Source of the DNA: Papio anubis
Lineage: Eukaryota; Chordata; Mammalia; Primates; Cercopithecidae
Direction: 5' to 3'
Length of the DNA stretch: 64,000 nt
NCBI RefSeq assembly: GCF_008728515.1
Contig: NC_044996.1
Coordinates: 119,742,189-119,806,188 of the forward strand
Shown here: piece by piece, positions 34,030 through 46,694 of the stretch
Numbering within the stretch: the stretch's first letter is position 1
Layout: every line of letters starts with the position of its first letter
The notes under the pieces: generated by a model
Databases searched by the model: none
Told to the model about the DNA's origin: nothing
What the model saw: the letters and a program-made list of their open reading frames with translations, nothing else
Made by a program: the position numbers and the translations under genes

Positions 34030-34500
34030 GAATTTATTAATCTACATGTGACAAAGATCCTTTCCTTAACCAAACTTTAGTCAGACCCCTCTGAGTCCTC
34101 TGTTCAGTTAGGTCTCTCCTTGGGTTTCCCTTTCTGTCCTTATAGAATAAGGTTTTAGCAAGAACACTGTAAGTCAGTTCAGAGATAATCCCCACCCTCA
34201 ATATTTGATAACTCTCAGTATCTATCAAATTCCTCATCCTCTACCCTTTATATCTGATCACTATGGCCTACTTTCAGTAAGAATGCTTTTTGGTCTGTTA
34301 AGGAAATAACTACCCTATCCTCTTAGTAATTTTCCATCCACCAACTCCTCCATTCTGCCCCTTGGATATAAATCCCCACTTTTTTTTTTTGTATTCAGAA
34401 TTAAGCCAAGGTCAATACTGAAGTCTCTTTCTCCAATTTCAATAATATCTGATTTTTTATTGTAAATTTACAATTTATAATTTAAAATATATTCTTACAG
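34030..34500 (+). repeat. LTR-like sequence (tentative)
   Basis: CTGCCCCTTGGATATAAATC with a TATA-like core, a T run, TATTCAGAATTAAGCCAAGG and a downstream CTCTTTCTCCAATTTC resemble the promoter/R region of an old ERV LTR. No polyadenylation signal or TG..CA ends were pinned down. Confidence 0.42.
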
Positions 34501-34639
34501 CTTTAACTTCGGTAAGGTTCTATTTTTTTTCTTTTGACACATGTAGAAGTTCAATCAGTACTGAGGGAGATATATGAAGGGAAATGAATCTTTACAATGC
34601 AAATTAATTAGGAAATCATAATGGCATACATAAAAATTG

Positions 34640-35285
34640 GTAAACAAAAAATGACTAATTACATTAGAATAATTGGTCAACATTTTAAGGAAAATTTAAA
34701 TTGGATCCTTATCTCTCACCACATATAAAAATAAATTTCCAGATCAATTCAAAATCATAAATATAAAAATATAAACATGGTAAATTTTAAAAATGTAAAA
34801 AAGTAAACGTAAACAATTTTCAAAATAGAAATAATGAAATGAGTATTTGTATAATATTTTGATGGAAAACACATACTAACAATCATGCCAAAGCCATAAA
34901 CTATTTTTAAAATGATAAATTTAAGTAATTTAACATTTAAAATCTATTTATAGCCAAACAACCCACCAGTATCAAAGTTAAACTTCAAATTACATTATGG
35001 AAAAGAAATATTGGTATAATTTGTAACAGACTAAGGTAACAAATAAACGTGTTTTAGAGAGAGAAAGAACTTACAAATCAGTGAAAAAAGTACACTCCCA
35101 TAGTACCAAAATTAATAGAAGATATAAACAATCCACAACATACATGGTCAAGAAACATTTTAAAACATGTCCAATCTCACTTTCAATTGAGGCAGTCCAG
35201 GTTAAGATGACAGTACGTTTGTTCACCACAGTGCCAAATACTAACAAGTTTAATAATGTTTAGTGTTATCAAGCTCATTATGGGG
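34640..35285 (+). mobile_element. Old L1M/HAL1-grade ORF2 remnant
   Basis: TTGGATCCTTATCTCTCACC ACATATAAAAATAAATTTCC and later diverged blocks follow the ORF2 C-terminal region of old L1s. The L1 at 35457 inserted just downstream. Confidence 0.72.
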
Positions 35286-37113
35286 GAAAATACTCTCATA
35301 TTCAATCAGTGAGTCCTATCTTTTTGAATGGGAATAGTATAATATTCACCCAAGACCCTTAAACGTGCATACCCTCCTAGAAATATATGCTTAATAAAGC
35401 ATGCTAAGAAAATACTGGGTAAGTGCACAAAGATGAATGAACAAGAATGATTATCAGAAGGGGGGACAAGATGGTGAACTAGACACAGCCAGGAAGAGCC
35501 TGTCCCACTGAGAGAGACTAAAATATTGAGTAAACCAAATTGAGTATACTTCAAATTGATCTTTTCAGAGAAAGCACTCAGAGTTAATGGAGAGATTACA
35601 CAGATGCTGGGGCTGAAGAGGGGGGCGGGAAGCTGGGAACCCTGTATCCCATATAGCTTATGGAGTTCCTGAGCACCAGGACTCATTCGCAGTCCCAGCT
35701 CCTAAGGAAGGGATGAGTGAAGTAACTGCAGAGAAGCCCATCTTACCATGGACCTCCAGGATCCTAACTGTGGGAGATTCCATGACCTACATGGACATTT
35801 GAGTTGACAGGGGAAACTGCCCAGGGAGTCGGCAGAGACAGCGCTTGAGCCTGTGTGGAGCCCAGGCAGTTTTGCATGAGGACATCTGCAATAAAACACA
35901 GTCATAAGCACCCATTCCCCAAGGCTCTCCATATTCCTCTAAGAGGCTCTAACTTCAGTGGATTGTCAGACCTGGAGAGAGCAGGGCTGCCTTCCCCATG
36001 GGACTGGGGCATGTCTGATCTGCATGCCCTCTTTCTCACTTTCCCCTTCCAGGGTCCCTGCTTGGCCGTTCCATAGGAGCAGACACACAGTGCAGCCTCC
36101 ACTGAGTGCTTTTGCCTTCAGCCCCCATCAGAGCACTTTGTTGGTTACCTGGGAGGACCTTGGTTCACCCAGTACAGCTACTACTTAACTTCAGGGTGGG
36201 GGGAAGCTCTCACTCTCAGAGCACTAGGAAGAGTAAGGTGCAGGTTCATGGGCCAGTTTGGGGGCTGAGTGTGCATTCCTCCATAGGGCCAGTTTGGAAG
36301 GGGTGTGACCAGCTTCTCCCTGAGGGAGGTGAGCCCCACAACCTGAAACACCTAACAGCCCAGCAATCTAGGTACAGAACGCTTAGGACAAAACTAGTTG
36401 GTTGGGCCAGTTTTGGGGGGGCAATCACTGGAAGGAGAGACCCAGTTGAGGGAGCACTAGCTGGGTAATTCCTACAGCCATCTGCTAGGCAAAAAGACCC
36501 AGACTGCAGGTGCCACACCAGCTGCACACCCATGGCAACACCATCCTGCCCAAAGATCCCCCACTCTTGACCTACTGCATCAACAGACCACCTGCAGACA
36601 TACCTCACAACCTGCTCTGACTCTACCAAACACACAGGACCAGTGTGCCTCCAGAGAGTTGTGAGTCTTCTGGTGAACTAAACTTCAGCTAGGGCTGCCC
36701 CCATGGGAGGGCGCACAGCACAGCTCACCAGGATCCTTCTTGGAGCTAAGGAAAGGCAGGTGTGGGACCAGTGATTGGAGGAGGCTCAACTAAAACCCGG
36801 AATGGACTGGGCGAGGGGATCTCTCCCCCCACCCGACCTCCTCCATCACAGAGCACTGCTGCCAACCTGTTGAAATACAAAAGCAGCACATGGCTGAGCA
36901 AAAGTCTGTTAAGCGCCATCTACAGGATTGCATCCTGAATCGCACCACCAAAAATTCTTCCAACAGACATTGCCTGCTAACCACAATGCAGGATTCTGGC
37001 TACAAATAAGGGATTGCATACAGAGCCTTCGCCCTCTGAAAGCATCCAGAAATGAAGACGAATGACTATACTCAGCTTACACCACAGTCAAACCCTCAAG
37101 GGAAGTAAAGAAC

Positions 37114-38097
37114 ATGAAAACAAAAAGGCCCATCCAAACAAAAGCAACTTTAAAAGACAGAGTAACACCAGCCCTCACAGATGAGGAAGAAGCAGCACAA
37201 GAACTCCAGCAATTCTTTTTTTTTTTTTTTTTTTTTTTTTTGAGACGGAGTCTCGCTCTGTCACCCAGGCTGGAGTGCAGTGGCAGGATCTCAGCTCACT
37301 GCAAGCTCCACCTCCTGGGTTTACGCCATTCTCCTGCCTCAGCCTCCCGAGTAGCTGGGACTACAGGCGCCCGCCACCTCGCCCGGCTAGTTTTTTGTAT
37401 TTTTTAGTAGAGACGGGGTTTCACCGTGTTAGCCAGGATGGTCTCCATCTCCTGACCTCGTGATCCTCCCGTCTCGGCCCCCCAAAGTGCTGGGATTACA
37501 GGCTTGAGCCACCGCGCCTGGCCGAACTCCAGCAATTCTAAAAGTCAGAGTGTCTTCTTACCTCCAAATGATTGCACTAGCTCCCCAGCAATGGTTTTTA
37601 ACCAGACTGAAGTGACTAAAATGATAGCTATGGAATTTAGAATCTGGATGGCAAGGAAGCTCAAGGAGATACAGAAGAAAGTTCAAGCCCAATCCAAGGA
37701 AAACAGTAAAATCATCCAAGAGCTGAAAGATAACATAGCCATTTTTAAAAAGAACCAAACTGAACTTCTGAAACTGAAAAATCCACTACGAAATTTCATA
37801 ATACAATTGGAAGCATTAACAACAGAATAGACCAAGTTGAGGGAAGAAGACCACTCCTTCAAATCAACTCAGGCAGAAAAAAATAAAGAAAAAAAATTAA
37901 AAAATAAAACCTCTAAGAAAAGTGTAATTATGTAAAGAGAACAAACCTGTAACTCACTGGCATTCCTGAGAGAGGAGAGAGGAAGCAACTTGGAAAACAT
38001 ATTTGAGAATACAGTCTGTGAAAATTTTCCCAATCTTGCTACAGAGATCAACATGAAATTTCAAGAAATTCAGAGAACCCCTACAAGATACTAGACA
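37114..38097 (+). pseudogene. L1 ORF1 pseudogene, split by AluYRa
   Basis: The opening MKTKRPIQTKATLK is at 37114. After the Alu the frame continues at 37540-37827 with NQTEVTKMIAMEFRIWMARK, typical of the ORF1 coiled-coil region, and ends at a premature TAG near 37828. Beyond it, weaker matches (FPNLATEINMKFQEIQRTP) run in the same order as the RNA-binding part of ORF1. The product would be an RNA-binding chaperone of the L1 particle; this copy is dead. Confidence 0.7.
37217..37523 (-). mobile_element. AluYRa-type Alu (Old World monkey lineage), minus orientation
   Basis: Near-consensus Alu with CpGs largely intact and a 25-base T tract at its left (A tail). Read on the minus strand it has the start GGCGCGGTGGCTCAAGCCTG, GAGACGGGAGGATC, CTAGCCGGGCGAGGTGGCGG and GGCGTAAACCC, changes I associate with the cercopithecoid AluYRa group and not with human AluY. 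Target duplication GAACTCCAGCAATTCT is perfect (37201-37216 and 37524-37539). Confidence 0.93.
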
Positions 38098-38866
38098 AGG
38101 CTACCATCCCTAAGAAACATAGTCTTCAGATTGTCCAAGGTCAATGTGAAAGAAAAAATCTTAAAGGCAGCTATAGAGAAGAAACAGGTCACTTACAAAG
38201 AGAACCCCATCAGGCTAATAGCAGACCTCTTATCAGAAACCTTATAAGCCAGAAGAGATTGGGGGCCTATTTTCAGCACCCTTAAAGAAAAAAAAATTCC
38301 AACCAAAAATTTCATATCCCACCAAACTAAGCTTCATAAGCTAAGGGAAAATAAAATTCTTTTCAGACAAGCAAATGCTAAAGGAATTCATTACCACTAG
38401 ACCAGCTTTATAAGAGGTCCTTAATGGAGTTGTAAACACATAAATGAAACAGTGATACCTGCCACCAAATAAAAACACTTAAGTACATAGCCCAGAGACA
38501 CTAAAAAGAAACTACACAATCAAGTCTACATAACAATCAGCTAACAACATGATGACAGGATCAAATCCTCACATATCAATATTAATCTTGAATGTAAGTG
38601 GGCTAAACACTTCATTTTAAAGGTACAGAATGGCAAGTTGAATTGAAATGAACAAGACTCAACTGTCTGTTGTCTTTAAGAGACCAATCTAACAGGTAAC
38701 AATACCCATAGGTTCAAAGTAAAGGGATGGAGAAAGCACTATCATGCAAATGGTAAACAAAGAGCAGGGGTTACTATTCCTATATCAGATAATACAGACT
38801 TTAAACAATGACAATTATTTTCAAAAAGACAAAGAAGGGCATTACATAACAATAAAGAGTTCAATT

Positions 38867-39968
38867 TGTAAACCAAAAAGTATCTGAGACAGCTCCCAAT
38901 CAATTTAGAAGTTTATTTTGCCAACATTGAGGATCAGGATTTGTGACACAACCTCAGGAGATCCCGAGAACATGTGCCCAAGCTGGTTAGGTTACAGCCT
39001 GGTTTTCTATATTTTACGGAGACATAAGACGTCAACCAATACATATGAGGTATACATTGGTTCAGTCTAGAAAGGTGGGATAACTCAAAGAGGAGGCTCG
39101 CAGGTCATAGGAGGATTCAAAGATTTTCTGATTGGTAATCGGTTGAAAGAGTTCAGTCATTACCTAAAGACCTACAATCAATAGAAAGGAGTGATGCTGG
39201 TCTCTCAACTAATCTCTTTAGGATCAGAAAAAAAGACCAAGAAAGGGAAGGCGATGTCTATAGAATGTGAATTTCTACCACAAGAGACAGCTTTGCAGGG
39301 CCATTTCAAAATATGTCAAAGAAATATATTTGGGGGTAAAATACATTGATTTCTTTCATAGTACCTGTCATGTGAAGCTCTACTAGAGTCCGTTTGGAAT
39401 TTGGTATCTTATTGCTACAAAGAGTCTATTCTGTCTGTCTTAGGATGACTGACTAACTGATTGATTGATAGAAACAAGGTCTCACTCTGTCACCCAGGCT
39501 GGAGTGCAGTGGTGCTAGCACAGCTCAATACAGCCTCCAACTCCTTGGCTCAAACAATCTTCCCTCCTCAGCCTCCCAAGTGGATATGACTACAGGCATG
39601 TGCTGCCACACCCAGCTAATTTTTTAAATTTTTTGTAGACACAGGGTCTCACTACTTTTTCAAGATTGGTCTCAAACTCCTGGCCTTAAGCAATCCTCCT
39701 GCCTTGGCCTCCCAAAGTGCTAGGATTACAGGCATGAGCCACTGCGCCTTGCCAATCTCTACTTTAATGTTAATGCTGGTCAGTTGTGTGCCTGAACTCC
39801 AAAGGGAGGAGAGAATTATGCAAGTCTGACCCCCGTCTTTCTGTCATGACTTGAACTAGCGTTTCAGGTTTTGATGTGTCCTGTTGGCCAAGAGGAGGGT
39901 CCATTCAGTCAGTTGGGGGTCGGGATGGGACGGGGGAGTGGGGCTTAGAATGTAATTTTTGGTTTACA
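38867..39968 (-). mobile_element. ERV1-type LTR (MER4-group-like) inside the L1, minus orientation
   Basis: Ends are inverted: TGTAAACCAAAAAGTA at the left and ATTTTTGGTTTACA at the right, a 13-bp perfect terminal inverted repeat with TG..CA ends. Flanked by a 4-bp duplication AATT (38863-38866, 39969-39972). On the minus strand an AATAAACTT signal lies near the end (about 38914-38922 on +). Subfamily not certain. Contains an Alu at 39465-39753. About 810 bp without the Alu. Confidence 0.87.
39465..39753 (-). mobile_element. AluJ within the LTR, minus orientation
   Basis: Reverse Alu with CACTCTGTCACCCAGGCTGG and CCTCCCAAAGTGCTAGGATT, ending GCGCCTTGCC. The left edge merges into a short (GACT/GATT)n run at 39446-39470, probably a mutated A tail. 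Confidence 0.87.
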
Positions 39969-41399
39969 AATTCAGTAAGACTTAGCTATCCTAAATATAT
40001 ATGCACACAACATTGGAGTGCCCAGATTTATAAAACAAGTTCTTATAGACCTGAAAAAGACTTTGACATCCATATGCAGAAGAATGAAACTGGACCCTTG
40101 TTTTTCACCATATACAAAAATAACTCAAGATGGATTCATGACTTAAATGTTAGACCTCAAACTATAAAAATCTTAGATGAAAACCTAGGAAATACCCTTC
40201 TCAATATCAGCCTTGTTAAATTTATGACTAAGTATTCAAAAGCAATTGCAACAAAAACAAAAATTGACAAGTGGGACCTAATTAAACTGAAGAGCTTCTG
40301 CACAGCAAGAGAGATTATCTAGGGAATAAACAGACAACCTACAGAATGGGAGAAAATATTTGCAAACTACGCATCTGACAAAGACCTAATATCCAGAATT
40401 TATGAGGAACTTAAAAAAATTAACAAGCAAAACACAACCCCATTAACAAACGGGCCCAATACATGAACAGATACTTCTTAAAAGATGACATGCAAGCAGC
40501 CAACAAACATATGAAAAAATGCTCATCATCACTAATCATCAGAGAAATTTAAATCAAAACCACAATAAGATGCCATTCTAACTGGTGCAAAAAAATTTCT
40601 AAAAACAGATGCTGTCAAGGCTGCAGAGAAAATCAAACACTTATACACTGCAGTGGGAATGTAAATTAGTCTAGTCACTGTGGAGAATAGTTTGGAGATT
40701 TCCTGAAGAACTAAGAGTTGAACTACCATTTGATCTAGCAATTTCATTACCAGGTATATACCCAAAGGAAAATAAGTCATTCTACCAAAAAGACACAGGC
40801 ACCCATATGTTCACTGCAGCATTATTCACAATAGCAAAGACATGGAATCAACCTAGGTGCCCATCAACAGTGGACTGGATAAAGAAAATGTTGTATGTAT
40901 AAACCATGGAATACTATGCAGCTGTAAAAAAGAATAAAATCATATCCTTTGCAGCAACATGGATGCAGCTAGAGTCTATATTATCCTAAGCAAATACACA
41001 CAGAAACAGAAAACCAAATATTGCATATTTTCAGTTACTAATAGGAGCTAAACAATGCACACACATGGACATAAACATGAGAACCATAGACACTGGGGAA
41101 TACAACAGGGAGGAGGGAGGAAGGGAGGCAAGGGCTGAAAAATTACCTTTCATTTACTATGCCCAATACCTGAAAGACAAATTCATTCATATTCCAAACC
41201 TCACCATCAGATAATATACCTTTGTAACAAACTTGCACGTGTACTCCCTGAACCTATAATAAAAGTTGAATAAAAAGGATGATTACCAATAGCTATTTAT
41301 AATTGTTCAAAAAATGGCAGAGAAGTGGAGAGTATAACTCAAAGGCAGAGACTAGGATAAATTATGACATATAAAATGAGTATATAAAATCATTAAAAT

Positions 41400-41660
41400 G
41401 ATCATGTACATATGTCTATTACTATGAAGAGGAAAATGAAATTTCAAAGAGCATATCTCATGACTTCATTTTTGAAAATGTTTGCATGTTCTTGTGTATG
41501 TGTGTTTTTATGGGAAACATCCAGAGAAATGAACAACAGTTTTAACAGTGATTGCACTGAGGTAATTTTATGCGTGGTTTTCACTTTTTTTAATTCCTTC
41601 TTTACTGAGTGAATATTTCTATGAGTTTGTGTTTTTCACAATAAAAAGTAAATAAAACTC
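41400..41660 (+). mobile_element. L1M 3' tail (tentative)
   Basis: Strings AACAGTGATTGCACTGAGGT and TTTTCACAATAAAAAGTAAA resemble L1MC/ME tails. Confidence 0.45.
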
Positions 41661-41870
41661 CATTTTGAGAAAAATAGCAAAAATGTTCTTTGGCCACTTT
41701 CCAAAAATGCATAAGAAAGCTGCATAAAATTTTCTCTATAGAAGATGACCCTAACTTGTGTTACTAGCTATGGATCTGAAAAACCACAAAGCTTCTAGTG
41801 AACTATCCTCTACTAAATACTAAATAAAAAAGGACTGATTTAAAACCACACTATGCTCATTTAAGTGGAC

Positions 41871-42358
41871 TATATTAGCCATCTATTGCTGTGTAAGAAA
41901 TCACCCCAAAACTTAGTGGCCAAAAACAATATTTATTATCTCACATCTTGGTGTCAGGAATCCAAGAGGAGTTTAGCTGGCTGGTTTGAGTTCAGAGTCT
42001 CTTATTACATTGTAATGAAGGTGTCAGCATGAGCTGCAGTCATCTCAAGACTCAACTGGGAAAGAATCCACTTCTGTACTCATTTTTGTGGCTTTTGGCA
42101 AGGTCTCAGCAGATTATCTTCCAAGCTTACTTATGTAGGCCACTCCCTAGGGTTGCCTCATGACATGAAAGCTGGCTTTCCTGAGAGTTAGAAGGCCAAG
42201 AGAGAGTGAGAGACAGCACCCAATCTCAGAAGTGGCATCTCATCATTTCTACTGTATTCCATTCATTGGAATCGAGTCAGTCAATCCAACTGACACTCAA
42301 GAAGATGAATACCAGAAGATAGAGATCTTTGGGGGTCACCTTAGAGACCACCTACCAA
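41871..42358 (-). mobile_element. Old LTR-like element, minus orientation (family uncertain)
   Basis: TTGCTGTGTAAGAAATCACC CCAAAACTTAGTGGCC, AAGGTGTCAGCATGAGCTGC, TCAAGACTCAACTGGGAAAG and TTAGAGACCACCTACCA follow a widespread ancient repeat, read here in reverse. The right end suggests a TGGTAGGTGG start. I could not name the family. Confidence 0.6.
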
Positions 42359-42394
42359 AATGAACCAAAAGCAAAAGAAAAAAAGAAACAAACT

Positions 42395-42870
42395 AAAACT
42401 AGAGGTTATATAGGAATACTCATAGCAGCTTTATATGTAACAGCCAAAAGCTGGAAACAACCCAAATATCAATAGGAGAATGGATAAACAAATTATGATA
42501 TATCCATACAGTAGAATACTACTCACAATAAAAAGGAAAAAAAAAAACTGATTGAGGTAGTGGCATGAAATCTCACAGATCTTATACTGAGCAAAAGAAG
42601 CTGGACTCAAAAAAGCATACTGTATAATTCCTTTTATATGAAATTCCACATAGGAAGAATCTATGGTGGAAAAAATCAGAAAACTAGCTGCTTCTTTTGA
42701 TAAAGATTAACTGAAAAGACCCATGAATAACCTTTTTGGAGTGACAGAAACATTCCATATTTGTACAAGCGACTGTTAGTTACACAGTTGCATGCATTTG
42801 TCAAAACTCATCAAACCACACACTTGGGATCTGTACATCTCTTTGCATATAAGTGTTGCCTTAAAATGTA
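42395..42870 (+). mobile_element. L1M (L1MB/L1MC-grade) 3' part
   Basis: CCAAAAGCTGGAAACAACCC, TCCATACAGTAGAATACTAC, then TTCCTTTTATATGAAATTCC and CATTTGTCAAAACTCATCAA match the C-terminal ORF2 and 3'UTR of old L1M elements. Confidence 0.8.
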
Positions 42871-42879
42871 AATACTCAG

Positions 42880-45800
42880 AAACAGAAAGGAAAAAAACCT
42901 AGGTTTTGTTGAATATTGGAATGAATTTAAAAGGGAGAACAAATTATCACTTCTTTTGAAGTCTTGCAAAAATAAATGAAAATTCTAATCTGTCTAAAGA
43001 CAAAGTGTCAGGAACATCTACTAGGAAACAGCAAGATGAACAGCAATTTTTCAACACTGGGAATTAAATTTGATTCAAGTCAAGGGCAAAGTAAAAGATC
43101 AAGAAACTTCTCAATGTCCAGTGCCATCCTGAAAATAAGTCACATAGTGAAAAGAAATTCTGGCACAGGAGATGGAAGAAAAAGATCTTAAAAAGAGGAA
43201 AGAAGGTCACAAATTTAGTTAAGAGATTGAAGTCAAAAGATGAATAATATTTGCCCCAAAGTTATTAAACCAATCATAGACCGAGTCAGAGCTTCTACCC
43301 TGATGTTCTAACACAGGTCCCATTGCTCTGGGTATTTACTTATCTTACCTAAAAATATTGCTATAATTAAAGTATTGTTTTCACTTGAAACCTACAAAGG
43401 AAATCTGGATTTTTATCTTTTCTTTCCACACACTAAATCTAAACTCTTAATGATATGACTTCTGGTTTCAAAAGTTTTATCTCCAAACCAATTTTAATAA
43501 AGAAGAAAAAGATTTGTCTCTAAAGCTAGGGGGAAAGTTTTAATTGAAACCACTCTCCAGAGTCAGCAAAGAGTTGAAGTAATCAAGACCAGCTTTTTTC
43601 TCCTGTAAGGAAATCTGCAGTAACACTGCAGCCTACCTGTTCCAGTTTGTGCTGCTTAAGCACTGAATATCCATTTGAATAAAATTATATACTGTTCTTT
43701 TTCTTCTGAAGTGTACTGTTTTTATTGCAATAATTTTATTGTGCTTGCCCCAGTAAGAAAGTGATATCCTGAGTATGATTCAGCCTCACAAGAAATGTTC
43801 CTAATGGAGTCACCAAAAACTTCAAAACCATAAAAAAAAAAAAAACCCATATTAAGGGCTTTGGGGGATTAAAACCACAGTGCAATCAACATTCTTCAAA
43901 AACAGCAGCAATAATTTAATGACAGGCTTCTCACCACCAAGTTTTGGAAACTTATTTTCCACACCAGAAAGCAAAGCAGGACCACAAAAACTATAGACAT
44001 GATATAAACACACACACACATAAACCCATTTCTCTATATTTTGTCAAGAAGACCTGAAAAACTTGAATTAAAAAAAAATAATGCCACATTTAACAATACA
44101 GTGTATCATATTGAGGGCTTCTTTACTTCCAGTGTTCCTCAATACTTACTAGAAAGGATGATTACAAATACAATCTGTAAAATGAAGAAACTAGCCTGGA
44201 TCAAAGGACCTACAGTCCTTTGCAGTTTGTACTTGATGTATTTGGCCCATAACCCGCAGACTGCCTTAAAATGCCTCCACATTCAAAAAAGCCCCTTCAA
44301 GAGCTAACCTGTTCCACACAGTTTTTCCTCTATTAGTCTGCAATGCTGCCATCCTTTCCCTTTCTATTTCCCCCGAATATCTTAATTAAGCAAATCCAGG
44401 TGTGGCTTCACAATAAAGATTGACATGTTTTACAGAGACACCAGAATTACTACATTTTTCACAAGTAAATCAAGATCAGAATGTAATTAGTGACGGAAAA
44501 AAATTCATTCTGCCCTTTTACCTCTCCTCTGCCATTTGTCTCATGTTATTTTGTCTACTAGCTTTGATAATGTACAAGCATTTTTTTAGAGTTCAAATGA
44601 AAAGTCCAATCGGAATAACATAAAAAATTCAGACAGACCAACACACACATACATACACACACACACACTTTTCATTGTCTTATAAAAGAAATTCTGCCTC
44701 CTGTTAATTGGTCTTAGTATTATTATATGAAAAAATAAGCATAGAAGACTAAATTCTCACACATAATCAAGGATGCAATAATGAATACTTCAACAGGCAT
44801 ACATTTTGAAGTTTTAATTAAAATCAGTAGTTCTATTGATATTGTAATATCTTAGAGTAACACCTAGGCAAGTAATCACCTGCCTCCCAAGTGAATGGCA
44901 ATACTCATGCAATTAATTATAAAAGACTTTGCAGCTGGAACCACCTCGGAATCGCCAAGATATAGAGCAAGTGTTCGCACATATAAGTACTGAAGGCAAC
45001 GCCACTGGTGCAACCAGGTGACAGCTATTTCACTTAACCTGGATGCAGTATGTCTCCTTATTAGGCCTGGTGCCTGAAAGCTAGCCATAAATTTTGTTCT
45101 TCTCTGCATCACAAACAATCCTCCTGTTTTCTTTAGTCAATGCTTACTTTTCTATTGCAGAGATTTACCAACAGAGGTTGGTCAGGCCATTTGGGGAGAT
45201 AATCTTATTTTTGAAATTCACTCCTCTTTATCTTCTTGGCTTATAAGTGAACAGAAGGTTTCACTAGAGCTAAAATAGTGTTAGTTTCTTCTATGATTCA
45301 TCACTCTTAAGTTCTTACTCTGAAGATCCTCTGAAGCCCCTTTTTCCCACAAAAATGGATTCTTAGGATAAGAAAATGAGAGAATTTGGGAAGCAGTCAG
45401 ACTAAAGCAGAATGCTTAAAGATATATTCAGCCACCAAAAGTTTCATTCAGGATCCTGTGGATACCAACAAACCAAACCACAGATACTTTAAAAATAAAG
45501 TTATGAGTGAGTCACAACTTATTTAATGACTGTTTTTAATGATTTTAATGAAAAATAATTTTACTTCATAAAGTAAAGGCCAGCACAGAAAGATTCTTGT
45601 GTAAGTTTTTACAGAGGCGAGGTGAGGGAAAAAGAAACAGAGACAGAGAAAGAGGAAGAAGAGAGAGAAAGGAAAAAAAAAAAACCGTAAGAAATTGCCC
45701 AACGTTTCAGGATATCTGAAAAACATGAGGATTTTTATTGAAAGTTGGAGAAGCTGGTGGTAAATCAGCTTCAACATCAAGCACAAGAAGTTCCAACCTC

Positions 45801-46690
45801 TCATCATAAGGACTCATCTTTGGAATATCTTAATGTCCACCACTCTTAGGGGATCACCATAGCCCCAGGAACTTAGACTTTTGCTGACCTGTCTGGGTTC
45901 CCTAAGATCCACAGAAATATTTCACAATATTGAGGAAATAACAGGCTTTGAGACGTTAATGCTGCATTGATTTTTCTGAGCAGGGTTAAGAAAGTCTAGC
46001 ATTATTGTATTCAAGCCATTTCTAATGATACAAGTAAACAGTTATTAGCAAGTTTATAGAACCCTTTCCTTTTAATATAGCATTGGTTGGTCTGGCCTGG
46101 CACGAAACTGGGTAACTGTGATGTTGACACAAGAAGTTCTAACACAAAACAATGATATTTAGAAATCTAAAAACAAGCAACATGAAGTTCACACACCTAA
46201 GCAATGTCATTACGTAGTAAACCTTCAAAGCAATCAGCTAGAAATTGTTATATACTTAACGTTAGGTCCTGAGTCACAAACTAAAAAGATACAGTTGGCC
46301 ATAGTTAGCTATGTTTTATTCAAAATCCATTTCCTTAGCAAATGTAAGGAATATGCATTTATTCTTCTAATTTTAATAAGTTTAAACATAACATTTTTAA
46401 TAAACTGTTTCAATGCTGAGTACATCAGCTGAATGTGGCATATTTCTCCTGTGTAATATAACACCATCAAATCATTGAAAATAATCTGGTTGATTAAAAA
46501 AAAATTATCCGATTAGATACTAATTGTAAACCAGTATTTACAATTAACAAATGAAGCTAACAGATTTCGGTCCATTTTGAAAACAACAACAAAAAAATGA
46601 CCAAGTCAATTGAATCCAATCAGAAGCTCTGGTTCTCCCAGCTTCTCTCCATGACTCCACTTACTGCTTTTAAATACCTTGGATAACAGT
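42880..46690. other. Unassigned AT-rich intergenic sequence
   Basis: Long stretch without recognised repeats or genes. Minor simple repeats: CA-rich at 44009-44022 and 44641-44669, purine-rich at 45638-45684. The 88-codon frame at 44041-44307 and the 94-codon frame at 45523-45807 (-) have no recognisable domain. Confidence 0.55.
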
Positions 46691-46694
46691 AACA

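Larger units (their letters stand above)
38552..41053 (+). pseudogene. L1 ORF2 pseudogene, internally deleted and LTR-interrupted
   Basis: Opens ATGACAGGATCAAATCCTCA at 38552 and runs through the first part of the endonuclease to 38866. It resumes at 39973 after the LTR with TTAGCTATCCTAAATATATA. Near 40055 it switches to the C-terminal part (CATATGCAGAAGAATGAAAC). The frame 39876-40322 includes flanking LTR sequence at its start. The reverse-transcriptase catalytic block is absent. Confidence 0.8.
35457..41274 (+). mobile_element. L1 with both ends but missing its middle; host of three later insertions
   Basis: Full 5' end (GAAGGGGGGACAAGATGGTG at 35457), 5'UTR to about 37113, ORF1, start of ORF2 at 38552, then the endonuclease coding part. 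At about 40055 the sequence jumps to the ORF2 C-terminus and 3'UTR, so most of the reverse-transcriptase region is absent. Flanks AAGAATGATTATCA (35443-35456) and AAGGATGATTACCA (41275-41288) form a 14-bp duplication with two differences, so both ends belong to one insertion. Later insertions: AluYRa at 37217, ERV1 LTR at 38867 and, inside the latter, AluJ. 3'UTR grade about L1PA13-L1PB. Confidence 0.87.

Noticed and set aside
35306..36984. Several frames of 60-129 codons on both strands
   Set aside because: They lie over the 5' end and 5'UTR of the L1 at 35457; GC-rich composition explains the long frames.
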